Shown one piece after another: positions 27,241-36,287 of a stretch of 64,000 nt of DNA. The first letter of the stretch is position 1; each line of letters starts with the position of its first letter. A program made the position numbers and the translations under genes. The stretch is from positions 372,001-436,000 of the forward strand of contig CAWKEY010000023.1 of assembly GCA_963848675.1 (NCBI GenBank). The letters are read 5' to 3'. The notes under the pieces were generated by a model. That model saw nothing but the letters and a program-made list of their open reading frames with translations, did no database searches and was not told the DNA's origin. Source of the DNA: CAWKEY01 sp963848675. Lineage in GTDB: Bacteria; Pseudomonadota; Gammaproteobacteria; Methylococcales; Methylomonadaceae.

Positions 27241-27295
27241 GTAGGGTCCGCTGTGCGTACCATTGAATGCTGAAGGTACGCACAGCGGACCCTAC
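27241..27295. repeat. 21-bp perfect inverted repeat
   Basis: Arms 27241-27261 (starting GTAGGGTCCGCTGTGCG) and 27275-27295 are perfectly complementary, with a 13-nt loop. It fills most of the 115-nt gap between citrate synthase and the ATP-grasp fusion gene. It could stop gltA transcription as a hairpin but has no U-tract; the GTAGGGTCCGC ends look like a dispersed genomic palindrome. Confidence 0.75.
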
Positions 27296-27314
27296 GCGAG
27301 TGTTTCCCATGGCA

Positions 27315-28619
27315 TCAAGACCGCTGCTCAATACTCTGAAAATGCCGCAACGGTTCACCCACGTAAATCTGCCGGGGGCGGGTAATGATCATTGGCTCAC
27401 TGTGCAGCATTTCCCGCCAGTGGGCCATCCAGCCAGGCATCCGGCCAATAGCGAACAACACCGTAAACATATTGGTGGGTATGCCTGCGGCCCGAAGAAT
27501 CAAGCCCGAATAAAAATCGACGTTGGGATACAATTTCCGGGAGATGAAATAATCGTCTTTTAAGGCACATTCTTCAAGCCGCTTGGCTATATCGAACAAA
27601 GGATCGCTTACACCCGCTTTGTTGAGTAATTTATCGCATTGTTTTTTCAATACCATGGCGCGAGGGTCAAAATTCTTATACACGCGATGGCCGAAACCCA
27701 TCAGACGGCTCGGTGAATTCTTATCTTTAGCCTGATTGATAAATTCTGTGCCATCGCCGCCATCGGCATGGATCTGCTCAAGCATATGGATAACCTGCTG
27801 ATTGGCTCCGCCATGACGCTGCCCCCAAAGTGCGGAAATACCGGCCGAAGCTACCGCATAAACATTGGCCATGCTTGATCCTGCCGTACGCACCGAAGAA
27901 GTGCTGCAGTTTTGCTCATGGTCGGCATGCAGAATAAAGAACATATCAATGGCTCTGACGATATCCACATCCAGCTCATAATCCCGCACCGGCGATGAAA
28001 ACATCATATTTATAAAGTTACCGACATATTTTAGCTTGTAGGAAGGATAAACCAGCGGTTCTCCAATGGATTTTTTATACGAAAACGCCGCGATAGTGCG
28101 CAATTGGGACACCAGATTGACAACAATCTGCATTTCTGTGGAATCATCGAGCTGATCAGGCAGTGGATAAAACGTCGATAATGACGCCACCATGGTCGCC
28201 AAAATCCCCATCGGATGAGAGCCTCGCGGAAAGCCATTAAAAAAATGATGCATGTCTTCATGAATAATCGAAGACTCATTGAGATGCGTAGAAAACGCCG
28301 ATAACTGCTGGCTGTTCGGCAAGTCGCCATGCAACAACAAATAGGCCACTTCAACAAAACGTGAATGTTCGGCCAGTTCCTCAATCGGGTATCCGCGATA
28401 ACGCAGGATGCCTTGCTCGCCATCGATATAGGTAATGCCGCTTTCACAACTGGCGGTATTGCCGTAGCCGTCATCCAGGGTCACGTAACCACTTTGGTTG
28501 CGTAATTTGGAAATGTCGATGGCTCTTTCACCCTCCACTCCCATCATGGTTGGCATTTCGTAAGTTTTATTATCCAGCGTCAACACGGCTGGGGCTAACT
28601 GTTTTAATTTTTCGGTCAT
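27315..28619 (-). CDS. gltA: citrate synthase (type II)
   Basis: 434 aa, the usual length of the hexameric proteobacterial enzyme. Condenses oxaloacetate with acetyl-CoA at the entry of the TCA cycle. Visible signatures: HADHEQNCSTSSVR, AISALWGQRHGGANQQV and GFGHRVYKNFDPRA, which contain the active-site His residues, with the catalytic Asp in the C-terminal NVDFYSG segment. It sits between two genes of the Anbu/ATP-grasp group on the same strand but has its own flanking repeats, so co-transcription is doubtful. Confidence 0.95.
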   Translation of the reverse strand: MTEKLKQLAPAVLTLDNKTYEMPTMMGVEGERAIDISKLRNQSGYVTLDDGYGNTASCESGITYIDGEQGILRYRGYPIEELAEHSRFVEVAYLLLHGDLPNSQQLSAFSTHLNESSIIHEDMHHFFNGFPRGSHPMGILATMVASLSTFYPLPDQLDDSTEMQIVVNLVSQLRTIAAFSYKKSIGEPLVYPSYKLKYVGNFINMMFSSPVRDYELDVDIVRAIDMFFILHADHEQNCSTSSVRTAGSSMANVYAVASAGISALWGQRHGGANQQVIHMLEQIHADGGDGTEFINQAKDKNSPSRLMGFGHRVYKNFDPRAMVLKKQCDKLLNKAGVSDPLFDIAKRLEECALKDDYFISRKLYPNVDFYSGLILRAAGIPTNMFTVLFAIGRMPGWMAHWREMLHSEPMIITRPRQIYVGEPLRHFQSIEQRS

Positions 28620-28672
28620 GTGAATAAAGCTCCAAAGTGGATGGCGCGATTCAGTTAATTTTATTTGGTTAT

Positions 28673-28739
28673 TTCACCACGAAGAACACGAAGTTTGTTG
28701 GCGTTTGCCCTTCGTGTCCTTCGTGCTCTCTGTGGTGAA
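28673..28739. repeat. dispersed CACGAAG inverted repeat, copy 2
   Basis: TTCACCACGAAGAACACGAAG and CTTCGTG..CTTCGTG...GTGGTGAA face each other with a short central spacer (about 14 nt), between gltA and the DUF2126 gene. Most compact of the three copies (others at 9496-9685 and 50430-50492). It could fold as a long hairpin. Confidence 0.75.
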
Positions 28740-28762
28740 AAGCTTTTTGATGCACGCCGGCA

Positions 28763-31700
28763 TTAGCTATTCCGGTGCCGCAAATCCATGGTAAACGGAT
28801 ATTCGTGGCTAGTCTCCTCAATGGGCGGGGCCATGGGTCTGGGTACTGTCTCATTAACGCTAAAGGTTGCCAATTTCTCCTGGTCAGACGCGGCAACAGC
28901 TGGCATCACCATGGGCGGGCGCGTGATAACCCCGGGCGTGTGGCCAAAATCCCAGAAACGGGTGACGCGCCGGGACTCCGCTTCATAGCTGTTTACCGGA
29001 AAGGCATCATAACTGCGGCCACCGGGATGGGCGACATGATACGTACAACCGCCTACCGCACAGCCATTCCAGGTATCAATCACATCAATTACCAGCGGTA
29101 CATGCGGACTGATGGTGGGATGCAGCGCGGAAGGCGGCTGCCAGGCGCGGTAACGGACACCGGCGACATATTCACCTTTGCGGCCGGTGTTGCGCAACGG
29201 CAAGCGTCTGCCGTTACAGGTCAACACATAACGGCCCTCGGTAAAGCCGGTCACTTTGACCTGAACGCGCTCGACGGATGAATCCACATAGCGGGCCGTT
29301 CCGGTTCTGCTGACTTCCTCACCCAATACATGCCAGGGCTCAATAGCAAAACGCATTTCCAGATCGATGCCTTCGATCATAGTGTTGCCGTAACGTGGGA
29401 AACGGAATTCAAAAAACGGTTCCAGCCATTCCAGTTCAAATTCGAAGCCTGCGCGCTGCAAATCCTTGCTGACCTGCTTCATATCTTCACGGACATAATG
29501 CGGCAACATGAAGCGGTCATGCAATTCGGTGCCCCATCGGATTAAATCGTGCTTGTAAGGTTCACGCCAAAACCAGGCAATCAGCGAACGCAGCAATAAG
29601 GTTTGTACCAGTGACATGCGGGCGTGCGGCGGCATTTCAAAGGCGCGCAACTCCAGAATTCCCAGTCGTCCGGTCGAGCTATCGGGTGAATACAGTTTAT
29701 CGATGCAAAACTCGGAACGGTGCGTGTTGCCGGTGATGTCGGTCAGCAAATGCCGCAGCAAGCGATCCACCAGCCAGGGTGCCGGCACTTCGCCTTCCGG
29801 CATTTGCTGGAAAGCGATTTCCAGTTCATAGAGTTTTTCATCCCGGCCCTCATCAACGCGTGGCGCCTGGCTGGTCGGACCGATAAACATGCCGGAAAAC
29901 AAATACGACAAGCCGGGATGGTGCTGCCAGTAGGTCACCAGACTGCGCAACAAGTCGGGGCGGCGTAACAACGGGCTGTCCGTGGGCGTTTCCGCGCCCA
30001 TGGTGATATGGTTACCGCCACCGGTACCGGTATGGCGGCCATCGAGCATAAACTTTTCCGTACCCAGCCTGACCTGATGCGCTTGTTCATAGAGAATGGT
30101 GGTTTTGTCCACCAGCTCTTGCCAGCTTTTCGAGGGATGGATATTGACTTCGATCACGCCGGGATCAGGCGTCACCATCAGGCGTTCAATGCGGTAATCG
30201 CGTGGCGGCTCATACCCTTCCAGCACAACAGGTATGGCCAGATTTTCCGCGGTGGCTTCAACGGCTGCAATCAGTTCCAGATAATGTTCCAATGACGTCA
30301 GCGGCGGCAAGAAGATATGAACACGGCCTTCGCGGGCTTCGATGCACACCGCCGTGTGGGGGACTTCTGCCTGGATAGTTTGATCATCGCCGGCATCCTG
30401 CTCGCTTAGCTCGGGATGGTTTTTGAGCTTTTTCTCGATATGGCTGTACCGGCGGGTGATCTCGCCGTAGTAATCGCCCAGTTCAGGCAGTGCCACAAAC
30501 AGACTTTGCTCCTCCTGGCTATCGCGTTTGTCCGGAGCAACCCAGGGCAAACTGCCCAAAGGCAGGCGCAGCCCCATGGGCGAGTTGCCAGGTATCAAAA
30601 ACATCTGTCCACGTCGAAAGCTCCAGGGCCCGCTTTGCCATTTTTGCTGGACCCAGTCCCACTTAATCGGTAGGGTGAACCCCGCGGGCTTGCCTAAGTC
30701 GGCATCCAGCAGATGCGCCAGGGTCTTGCGTTCAATCGAATCTTTTAGGTTGCATTTTAACGGATCGATGTTTTCGGGCACCGTTCCTTCCTGCCAGAGA
30801 TAGTAAAAACTGTCTTCAAAAGCGGTCTTGATGTAGCGCGGCTGCACCCCTAATCGCAGGGTAAACTGCTTGATAAACTGCTCGGCATGTTGTTCGGTAT
30901 GTCCGTAATCCTTGCCAATATCGGCCAGCAACTCAGGATTGCGCCATACCGGCACGCCATCCTTACGCCAGAATATGCCATATTGCCAGCGCGGTAACGC
31001 CTCGCCCGGATACCATTTGCCCTGCCCATAATGCAGCATGGCGCCCGTGGCGAATATATCGCGCAGCCGTTTGGTTAACCTGTTGGCGCGTTCGCGTTTG
31101 TGTTCTCCATCGGCATCGACATTCCACTCTGCCCCTTCCATATCGTCAACGGATACAAACGTGGGTTCGCCGCCCATGGTCAAACGCACGTCATTGGCCA
31201 GCAATTGCTGGTCAACCTGCCGGCCCAGCGCATCGATGCGAAACCATTGTTCATCAGAATACGGCTTGGTGACGCGCGGATCTTCATGCAGGCGTTCTAC
31301 CGTGTTGCTGAATTCGAATTCCACTTCACACTTGTCGGTGCCGCCGGTCACCGGCGCGGCACTCGCAGGATCGGGTGTGCAGGCCAGCGGAATGTGCCCT
31401 TCCCCCGCCAGTAAACCGGAGGTCGGATCGAGCCCGATCCAGCCGGCTCCAGGGATATACACTTCAGTCCAGGCGTGCAAATCAGTGAAATCCTGTTCCG
31501 GCCCGGAGGGTCCATCCAAAGATTTCACGTCAGCAGTCAATTGAACCAGATAACCGGACACAAAACGCGCCGCCAGACCCAAATGCCGCAGAATTTGCAC
31601 CAGCAACCACGCCGAATCCCGGCATGAACCACTGAGCTTGGTCAGCGATTCCTCACAGCTTTGAATGCCGACTTCCATGCGGATGTTGTAACCAATTGTC

Positions 31701-32161
31701 TGAAAAACTTTTCGATTCACATCAACCAGAAAATCGTTGATGTTTCGTTTAGTGAGATCAAAACCGGTCAGCCATTGCTTGAGTAAGGGGCCGTCCTCGG
31801 TAATTTCCAGATACGGCTGCAATTCCTTCAGCAATAGCTCAGGGTATTTAAACGGATACTTTTCCGCAAAGTCTTCAACAAAAAAGTCAAAGGGATTAAT
31901 TACCGTCAACTCAGCAATGACTTCCACTTCAACGCTGAGCTTGCGGCATTTATTGGGAAACACAACCCGCGCAAGAATATTGCCGAACGGATCTTGCTGC
32001 CAGTTGATGAAATGCTCTTTAGGCTCAATGCGTAAGCTATAGCCTTTGACCGGCGTGCGGCTATGCACTGCCGGGCGCAATCTAAAGACATGTGGCGACA
32101 GGGATACGGACCTATCGAAGTTGTAGACAGTTTTATGACGGAGTGCTACCCGAATGGTCAT
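28763..32161 (-). CDS. transglutaminase-like / DUF2126 large protein
   Basis: 1132 aa, AGGA 8 nt before the ATG. The N-terminal transglutaminase-like unit (about 1-270) has Cys in LSGSCRDSAWLLVQIL, His in DLHAWTEVYIPGAGW and Asp in GLDPTSG. The remaining ~800 residues are the DUF2126 region (e.g. VRLTMGGEPTFVSVDD, HTGTGGGNHITMGAETPTDS, HRSEFCIDKLYSPDSSTGRLG), related to glutamine-synthetase/amidoligase folds. Large two-domain proteins of this kind accompany circularly permuted ATP-grasp and alpha-E genes. Cytoplasmic; substrate unknown. Confidence 0.88.
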   Translation of the reverse strand: MTIRVALRHKTVYNFDRSVSLSPHVFRLRPAVHSRTPVKGYSLRIEPKEHFINWQQDPFGNILARVVFPNKCRKLSVEVEVIAELTVINPFDFFVEDFAEKYPFKYPELLLKELQPYLEITEDGPLLKQWLTGFDLTKRNINDFLVDVNRKVFQTIGYNIRMEVGIQSCEESLTKLSGSCRDSAWLLVQILRHLGLAARFVSGYLVQLTADVKSLDGPSGPEQDFTDLHAWTEVYIPGAGWIGLDPTSGLLAGEGHIPLACTPDPASAAPVTGGTDKCEVEFEFSNTVERLHEDPRVTKPYSDEQWFRIDALGRQVDQQLLANDVRLTMGGEPTFVSVDDMEGAEWNVDADGEHKRERANRLTKRLRDIFATGAMLHYGQGKWYPGEALPRWQYGIFWRKDGVPVWRNPELLADIGKDYGHTEQHAEQFIKQFTLRLGVQPRYIKTAFEDSFYYLWQEGTVPENIDPLKCNLKDSIERKTLAHLLDADLGKPAGFTLPIKWDWVQQKWQSGPWSFRRGQMFLIPGNSPMGLRLPLGSLPWVAPDKRDSQEEQSLFVALPELGDYYGEITRRYSHIEKKLKNHPELSEQDAGDDQTIQAEVPHTAVCIEAREGRVHIFLPPLTSLEHYLELIAAVEATAENLAIPVVLEGYEPPRDYRIERLMVTPDPGVIEVNIHPSKSWQELVDKTTILYEQAHQVRLGTEKFMLDGRHTGTGGGNHITMGAETPTDSPLLRRPDLLRSLVTYWQHHPGLSYLFSGMFIGPTSQAPRVDEGRDEKLYELEIAFQQMPEGEVPAPWLVDRLLRHLLTDITGNTHRSEFCIDKLYSPDSSTGRLGILELRAFEMPPHARMSLVQTLLLRSLIAWFWREPYKHDLIRWGTELHDRFMLPHYVREDMKQVSKDLQRAGFEFELEWLEPFFEFRFPRYGNTMIEGIDLEMRFAIEPWHVLGEEVSRTGTARYVDSSVERVQVKVTGFTEGRYVLTCNGRRLPLRNTGRKGEYVAGVRYRAWQPPSALHPTISPHVPLVIDVIDTWNGCAVGGCTYHVAHPGGRSYDAFPVNSYEAESRRVTRFWDFGHTPGVITRPPMVMPAVAASDQEKLATFSVNETVPRPMAPPIEETSHEYPFTMDLRHRNS

Positions 32162-32509
32162 GTTTTTTTCCTGTTGCTCAAGTGTTAAGCGCTATAAACA
32201 CATAAAGTTAAGCAAGCACCATACCAAGCAGGCAATTAGCTGTCACCCGCTGATTATTGCATCCGGCAGTATACAGCCGCTACCCATCTCGCACCAAATT
32301 GGCGCAGTCAGCATCCAAAAATAGCGCATCTGAAGTCTAAGCGGAGCAATATCCTCGTCGCGACCAAAGTCAGTGCGCAATATACCGATAGAGACGAAAG
32401 CGCCGCTGGCAACACGCTTACATTCTCTTCAGAAGCTGGCAAAACATGGCACTAATCCTGCTTGTTGTCTTATTAAAGTTTATGAAGCCAACTAGCCAAA
32501 TGAAATGCC
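32162..32509. other. divergent intergenic region
   Basis: 348 bp between the divergent DUF2126 and ATP-grasp genes. It must hold promoters for both, but I see no clear sigma-70 hexamer pair, operator or gene. TTGTCTTATTAAAGTTTATG (32465-32484) is the best AT-rich candidate ahead of the plus-strand operon. No strong ribosome binding site precedes 32510. Confidence 0.3.
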
Positions 32510-33961
32510 ATGAAATCAATCTGGAAAAACTACAATACCGAGGGCGCTTACGATGAACTCATGTGCTCGGAGTTCCAACCGAGGCAAATCAGTCACCGTT
32601 TGTGTCAGTACCTGCACTCACTCAATAAGAGCGATATTGATAAGCGCAAGATAGCCGCCGAACTGGCTATTTTGGAAATGGGTATCAGCTTTACGGTCTA
32701 TACCGATGAAGGCGACATAGACCGGGCCTGGCCATTCGACATTATCCCTCGCATCATAAGTGCAAAAGAGTGGCGAAGGATAGAAAAAGGCTTAAAACAA
32801 CGCTTGACTGCGCTTAACTGCTTTATTGCGGATGTTTACGATGAACAGGCATTTATCAAAGACGGCAAAATGCCTGCCGGGATTATCCTTAGCTCAAAAA
32901 ACTTCCGTAAAGAATGTATCGGTATGAAACCCCGCCACAACGTTTGGGCCAACATTTGCGGCACCGACTTGGTACGCGACAAGGACGGCGTTATGTATGT
33001 ATTGGAAGATAATTTACGTGTGCCCTCGGGGGTTTCCTATATGCTGGAAAACCGAGTCATTACCAAACGCGTATTCCCTGAGCTCTTCCAGGACACTGAC
33101 ATTCTGCCAATCGATGACTACCCGAGCCGACTGCATGATATGTTAGCGTCACTGGCGCCTGAACACATGAGCAAACCGCAAATAGTGGTATTAACGCCCG
33201 GCATTTACAACTCCGCCTATTTTGAACACGCTTATCTGGCCCAACAAATGGGCGCGCAGCTGGTCGAGGGCAGCGACCTCGTGGTCAATGACGATGATTG
33301 CGTGTACATGCGCACCATCGAAGGCCTGGAAAAAGTCGATGTGATTTACCGGCGCATCGACGACGACTTTCTGGATCCTGAAGTTTTCCGAAAAGATTCG
33401 GCACTGGGTGTGCGCGGCTTGATGCGCGCCTGGAAAGCTGGCAATGTGTCGCTGGCGAATGCCCCGGGAGCGGGAGTTGCCGATGACAAAGTGGTTTATG
33501 CCTACGTACCGGAAATGATCCGTTATTACCTGAACGAAGATCCTATTCTGCCTAATGTAAAAACCTATCTGTGTGATAACCCGGAACACCTTGAATATGT
33601 ACTGCAACACCTGCCGGAACTGGTGGTTAAACCCGCCAATGAATCGGGCGGGTATGGCATGCTGGTTGGGCCGCATGCCTCGGCTAATGAAATTGCTGAA
33701 TTCCGGCAAATCATCCAAAAAAATCCACGTAACTATATCGCCCAACCCACCTTGGCCATTTCGACCGCACCGACTTTATGCAAAGGCAAGCTGGAACCCC
33801 GGCATATCGACCTGCGGCCTTTTATTTTGCAGGGTGAAAACACCTTTGTGACCGCCGGCGGCTTGACCCGGGTGGCGCTTAAAAAAGGTTCGCTCGTGGT
33901 CAACTCATCACAAGGCGGCGGCAGTAAAGACACCTGGATTATCAACATGGAGCACAACTAA
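32510..33961 (+). CDS. circularly permuted ATP-grasp type 2 protein
   Basis: 483 aa. Same domain as the N-terminal half of the 24641-27199 protein: AWPFDIIPRIISAKEWRRIE, VLEDNLRVPSGVSYMLENR, VLTPGIYNSAYFEHAYLAQQ, VDVIYRRIDDDFLDPEVF, VVKPANESGGYGMLVGP and a closing GGLTRVALKKGS. Predicted ATP-dependent ligase forming an amide bond on a peptide or amine. The stop overlaps the next ATG by one base (TAATG), so it is coupled to the alpha-E gene. Confidence 0.88.
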   Translation: MKSIWKNYNTEGAYDELMCSEFQPRQISHRLCQYLHSLNKSDIDKRKIAAELAILEMGISFTVYTDEGDIDRAWPFDIIPRIISAKEWRRIEKGLKQRLTALNCFIADVYDEQAFIKDGKMPAGIILSSKNFRKECIGMKPRHNVWANICGTDLVRDKDGVMYVLEDNLRVPSGVSYMLENRVITKRVFPELFQDTDILPIDDYPSRLHDMLASLAPEHMSKPQIVVLTPGIYNSAYFEHAYLAQQMGAQLVEGSDLVVNDDDCVYMRTIEGLEKVDVIYRRIDDDFLDPEVFRKDSALGVRGLMRAWKAGNVSLANAPGAGVADDKVVYAYVPEMIRYYLNEDPILPNVKTYLCDNPEHLEYVLQHLPELVVKPANESGGYGMLVGPHASANEIAEFRQIIQKNPRNYIAQPTLAISTAPTLCKGKLEPRHIDLRPFILQGENTFVTAGGLTRVALKKGSLVVNSSQGGGSKDTWIINMEHN

Positions 33962-34896
33962 TGTTATCCCGCTCAGCAGAACGCCTGTATTGGCTGGCCC
34001 GTTACCTGGAGCGCACTGAAAATATCGCCAGACTAGTCAGTGTGCACATGAATCTATTGATGGATTTACCTTTAGGCGTTGAGATGGGCTGGCAACAGCT
34101 TGTGCGCATCAATGCCACGGAGCGGGAATTCTATGAAAAATACAAAGCGGCCAATGAGCGCAATGTCACCCGGTTTCTGTTAATCGATGAAACGAATCTA
34201 GGCTCTGTATTTTCGTCTTTACGCGCGGCCAGAGAAAACATCCGCACCTCCAGAGACTTATTGCCCGATGAGGCATGGGAGCAGGTTAATGAAATGTATC
34301 TGTTTGTAAAGAATCATAAAGATTCGATACACATGCGCAGCAAACGGGTTTTTTTTCTCAACGAAATTCTCAAAGGCTGTCAACGATTTACTGGATTATT
34401 GTCGGGCTATATGAGCCACAATAATCCGTATCGATTTATCCGCCTGGGCAAAAATATTGAGCGCGCCGACATGACCAGCCGCATTCTGGATTTGGCTTCA
34501 TTGCTGCTGGCTGAATCACGCAGCGATGAAATGCGCGAATATGAAACCATTCTGTGGGTGAATATCTTGAAGTCACTAAACGCCCAGTTAATGTATCGTC
34601 AACAGGTTAGAAGCAGCGTTAAAGGTGATGATGTGCTCAACTTTTTATTACTGAACACCAGTCTGCCTCGCTCGGTCGGCTACTGTATTGTGGAAATTGC
34701 CGATTCCATCAATGACCTGCCCAATAACGATGCCTTGCCAGATGACGTCGTTAAACTGCATGCTTATGTGCAGACGATTGATACCCGGCAGGCTACCCAA
34801 ACACAGTTGCGGGAAATTCTCGATGAACTGCAAAACAAGCTGGGAGAACTGCACGAGCGGATTTCCAACAACTGGTTTATGCAGTCAGCAGTCTAA
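33961..34896 (+). CDS. alpha-E domain protein
   Basis: 311 aa, entirely helical. It begins MLSRSAERLYWLARYLERTE, the diagnostic start of alpha-E proteins, and continues with IRTSRDLLPDEAWEQVNEMY and FIRLGKNIERADMTSRILD. The domain always accompanies circularly permuted ATP-grasp enzymes and is thought to be a partner or catalytic accessory; its exact role is unknown. Coupled to the ATP-grasp gene upstream and followed by a strong hairpin. Confidence 0.88.
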   Translation: MLSRSAERLYWLARYLERTENIARLVSVHMNLLMDLPLGVEMGWQQLVRINATEREFYEKYKAANERNVTRFLLIDETNLGSVFSSLRAARENIRTSRDLLPDEAWEQVNEMYLFVKNHKDSIHMRSKRVFFLNEILKGCQRFTGLLSGYMSHNNPYRFIRLGKNIERADMTSRILDLASLLLAESRSDEMREYETILWVNILKSLNAQLMYRQQVRSSVKGDDVLNFLLLNTSLPRSVGYCIVEIADSINDLPNNDALPDDVVKLHAYVQTIDTRQATQTQLREILDELQNKLGELHERISNNWFMQSAV

Positions 34897-34921
34897 ACAA
34901 TACCAAGGGTCTATAAACAGC

Positions 34922-34955
34922 AATGCCCTCAAACGCTTGCACACCTGAGGGCATT
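34922..34955. terminator. bidirectional terminator between alpha-E gene and purA
   Basis: AATGCCCTCA (34922-34931) pairs perfectly with TGAGGGCATT (34946-34955) around a 14-nt loop, between two convergent genes. U-tracts are short on both sides (TTTC on plus, TGCTGTTT on minus). Confidence 0.7.
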
Positions 34956-34981
34956 TCAAGGCTTCAGAATTCGGGTATCAA

Positions 34982-36274
34982 TCAGGCAAACGGATTTTCC
35001 AGAATAATGGTCTCATCACGGTCTGGGCCGGTCGATAATATGGCAATCCTGACGCCCACCAGTTCTTCAATACGCTTAATATAGGCTTTGGCATTGTCGG
35101 GCAGCGCGTCATAGTCAGTCACGCCTGCTGTTGTGCCTTTCCAGCCCGGCATTTCTTCGATAATGGCCTGGCACTCCTGGTATTGATCGGCGCCTAAAGG
35201 CGCTATGCCGGTAAGCCTGCCGTTCAGCTGGTAGGCTGTGCAGATACCTACTTTTTCCAGGCCATCCAAAACATCCAGCTTGGTTAAACAGATGCCGCTA
35301 ATGCTGTTCATTTTTGCAGACTTTCGCATGGACACGGCATCAAACCAGCCGGTGCGGCGTTTGCGTCCGGTGGTGGCGCCAAATTCGTGGCCGACCGTAC
35401 CCAGGTGATCGCCGTTGGCATCATGCAATTCTGTCGGGAAAGGTCCATTGCCCACGCGCGTTGAATACGCCTTGGTGATGCCCAGCACATAATCCAGATT
35501 CAGCGGCCCTACGCCGGTGCCTGTGGCCGCGCCGCCCGCAGTGGTATTTGATGAGGTCACGTACGGAAAAGTACCGTGATCAATATCCAGCAAGGCGCCT
35601 TGGGCACCTTCGAACAGCAGGTTTTTACCTTGCTCCTGATATTCGTACAAGGCTTCACCGACATCTGCCAGCATAGGTTTGATATGTTCGCCCAGCCTCA
35701 GCGTTTCATCCAGTGTTTGTTGGTAATCAATGGCATCGGCATGATAGTAATGGGTCAACATGAAATTATGATAATCCACCAGCTCTTTGAGCTTTTCGGC
35801 AAAAGTCGCGGCATTCAACAAGTCGCCCGCACGCAAACCTCTTCGCGCGGCCTTGTCTTCGTAAGCCGGGCCTATGCCGCGACCGGTAGTACCGATGGCT
35901 TTACTGCCGCGCGCCTTCTCACGGGCCTGATCGATGGCGACATGCACCGGCAGAATCAAGGCGCAGGCTTCACTGATAAACAAGCGATTCCGAACGGCAA
36001 TGCCGGCTTTTTCCAGCAGCTCAATTTCTTCCATCAACGCTTCCGGCGATAAAACCACGCCATTACCAATCAGGCATTGCACATCCTCTCTAAGAATGCC
36101 CGAAGGAATCAAATGTAATACGGTTTTTTCACCTTTTATCACCAGCGTGTGTCCGGCATTATGTCCGCCCTGAAAGCGGACCACGGCCTCGGCCTGATCC
36201 GTCAACAGATCAACCAGCTTACCTTTTCCTTCGTCACCCCATTGAGTGCCGATAACAACGACATTTTTTCCCAT
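34982..36274 (-). CDS. purA: adenylosuccinate synthetase
   Basis: 430 aa, normal length. Catalyses the GTP-dependent conversion of IMP and aspartate to adenylosuccinate in AMP synthesis. Signatures: GTQWGDEGKGKLVDLL with the phosphate-binding loop, FQGGHNAGHTL, KAIGTTGRGIGPAYEDK and the Asp-binding loop GATTGRKRRTGWFD. Starts 14 nt or less after hisZ on the same strand, the common hisZ-purA order. Confidence 0.96.
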   Translation of the reverse strand: MGKNVVVIGTQWGDEGKGKLVDLLTDQAEAVVRFQGGHNAGHTLVIKGEKTVLHLIPSGILREDVQCLIGNGVVLSPEALMEEIELLEKAGIAVRNRLFISEACALILPVHVAIDQAREKARGSKAIGTTGRGIGPAYEDKAARRGLRAGDLLNAATFAEKLKELVDYHNFMLTHYYHADAIDYQQTLDETLRLGEHIKPMLADVGEALYEYQEQGKNLLFEGAQGALLDIDHGTFPYVTSSNTTAGGAATGTGVGPLNLDYVLGITKAYSTRVGNGPFPTELHDANGDHLGTVGHEFGATTGRKRRTGWFDAVSMRKSAKMNSISGICLTKLDVLDGLEKVGICTAYQLNGRLTGIAPLGADQYQECQAIIEEMPGWKGTTAGVTDYDALPDNAKAYIKRIEELVGVRIAILSTGPDRDETIILENPFA

Positions 36275-36287
36275 AATTATCCCAAGC

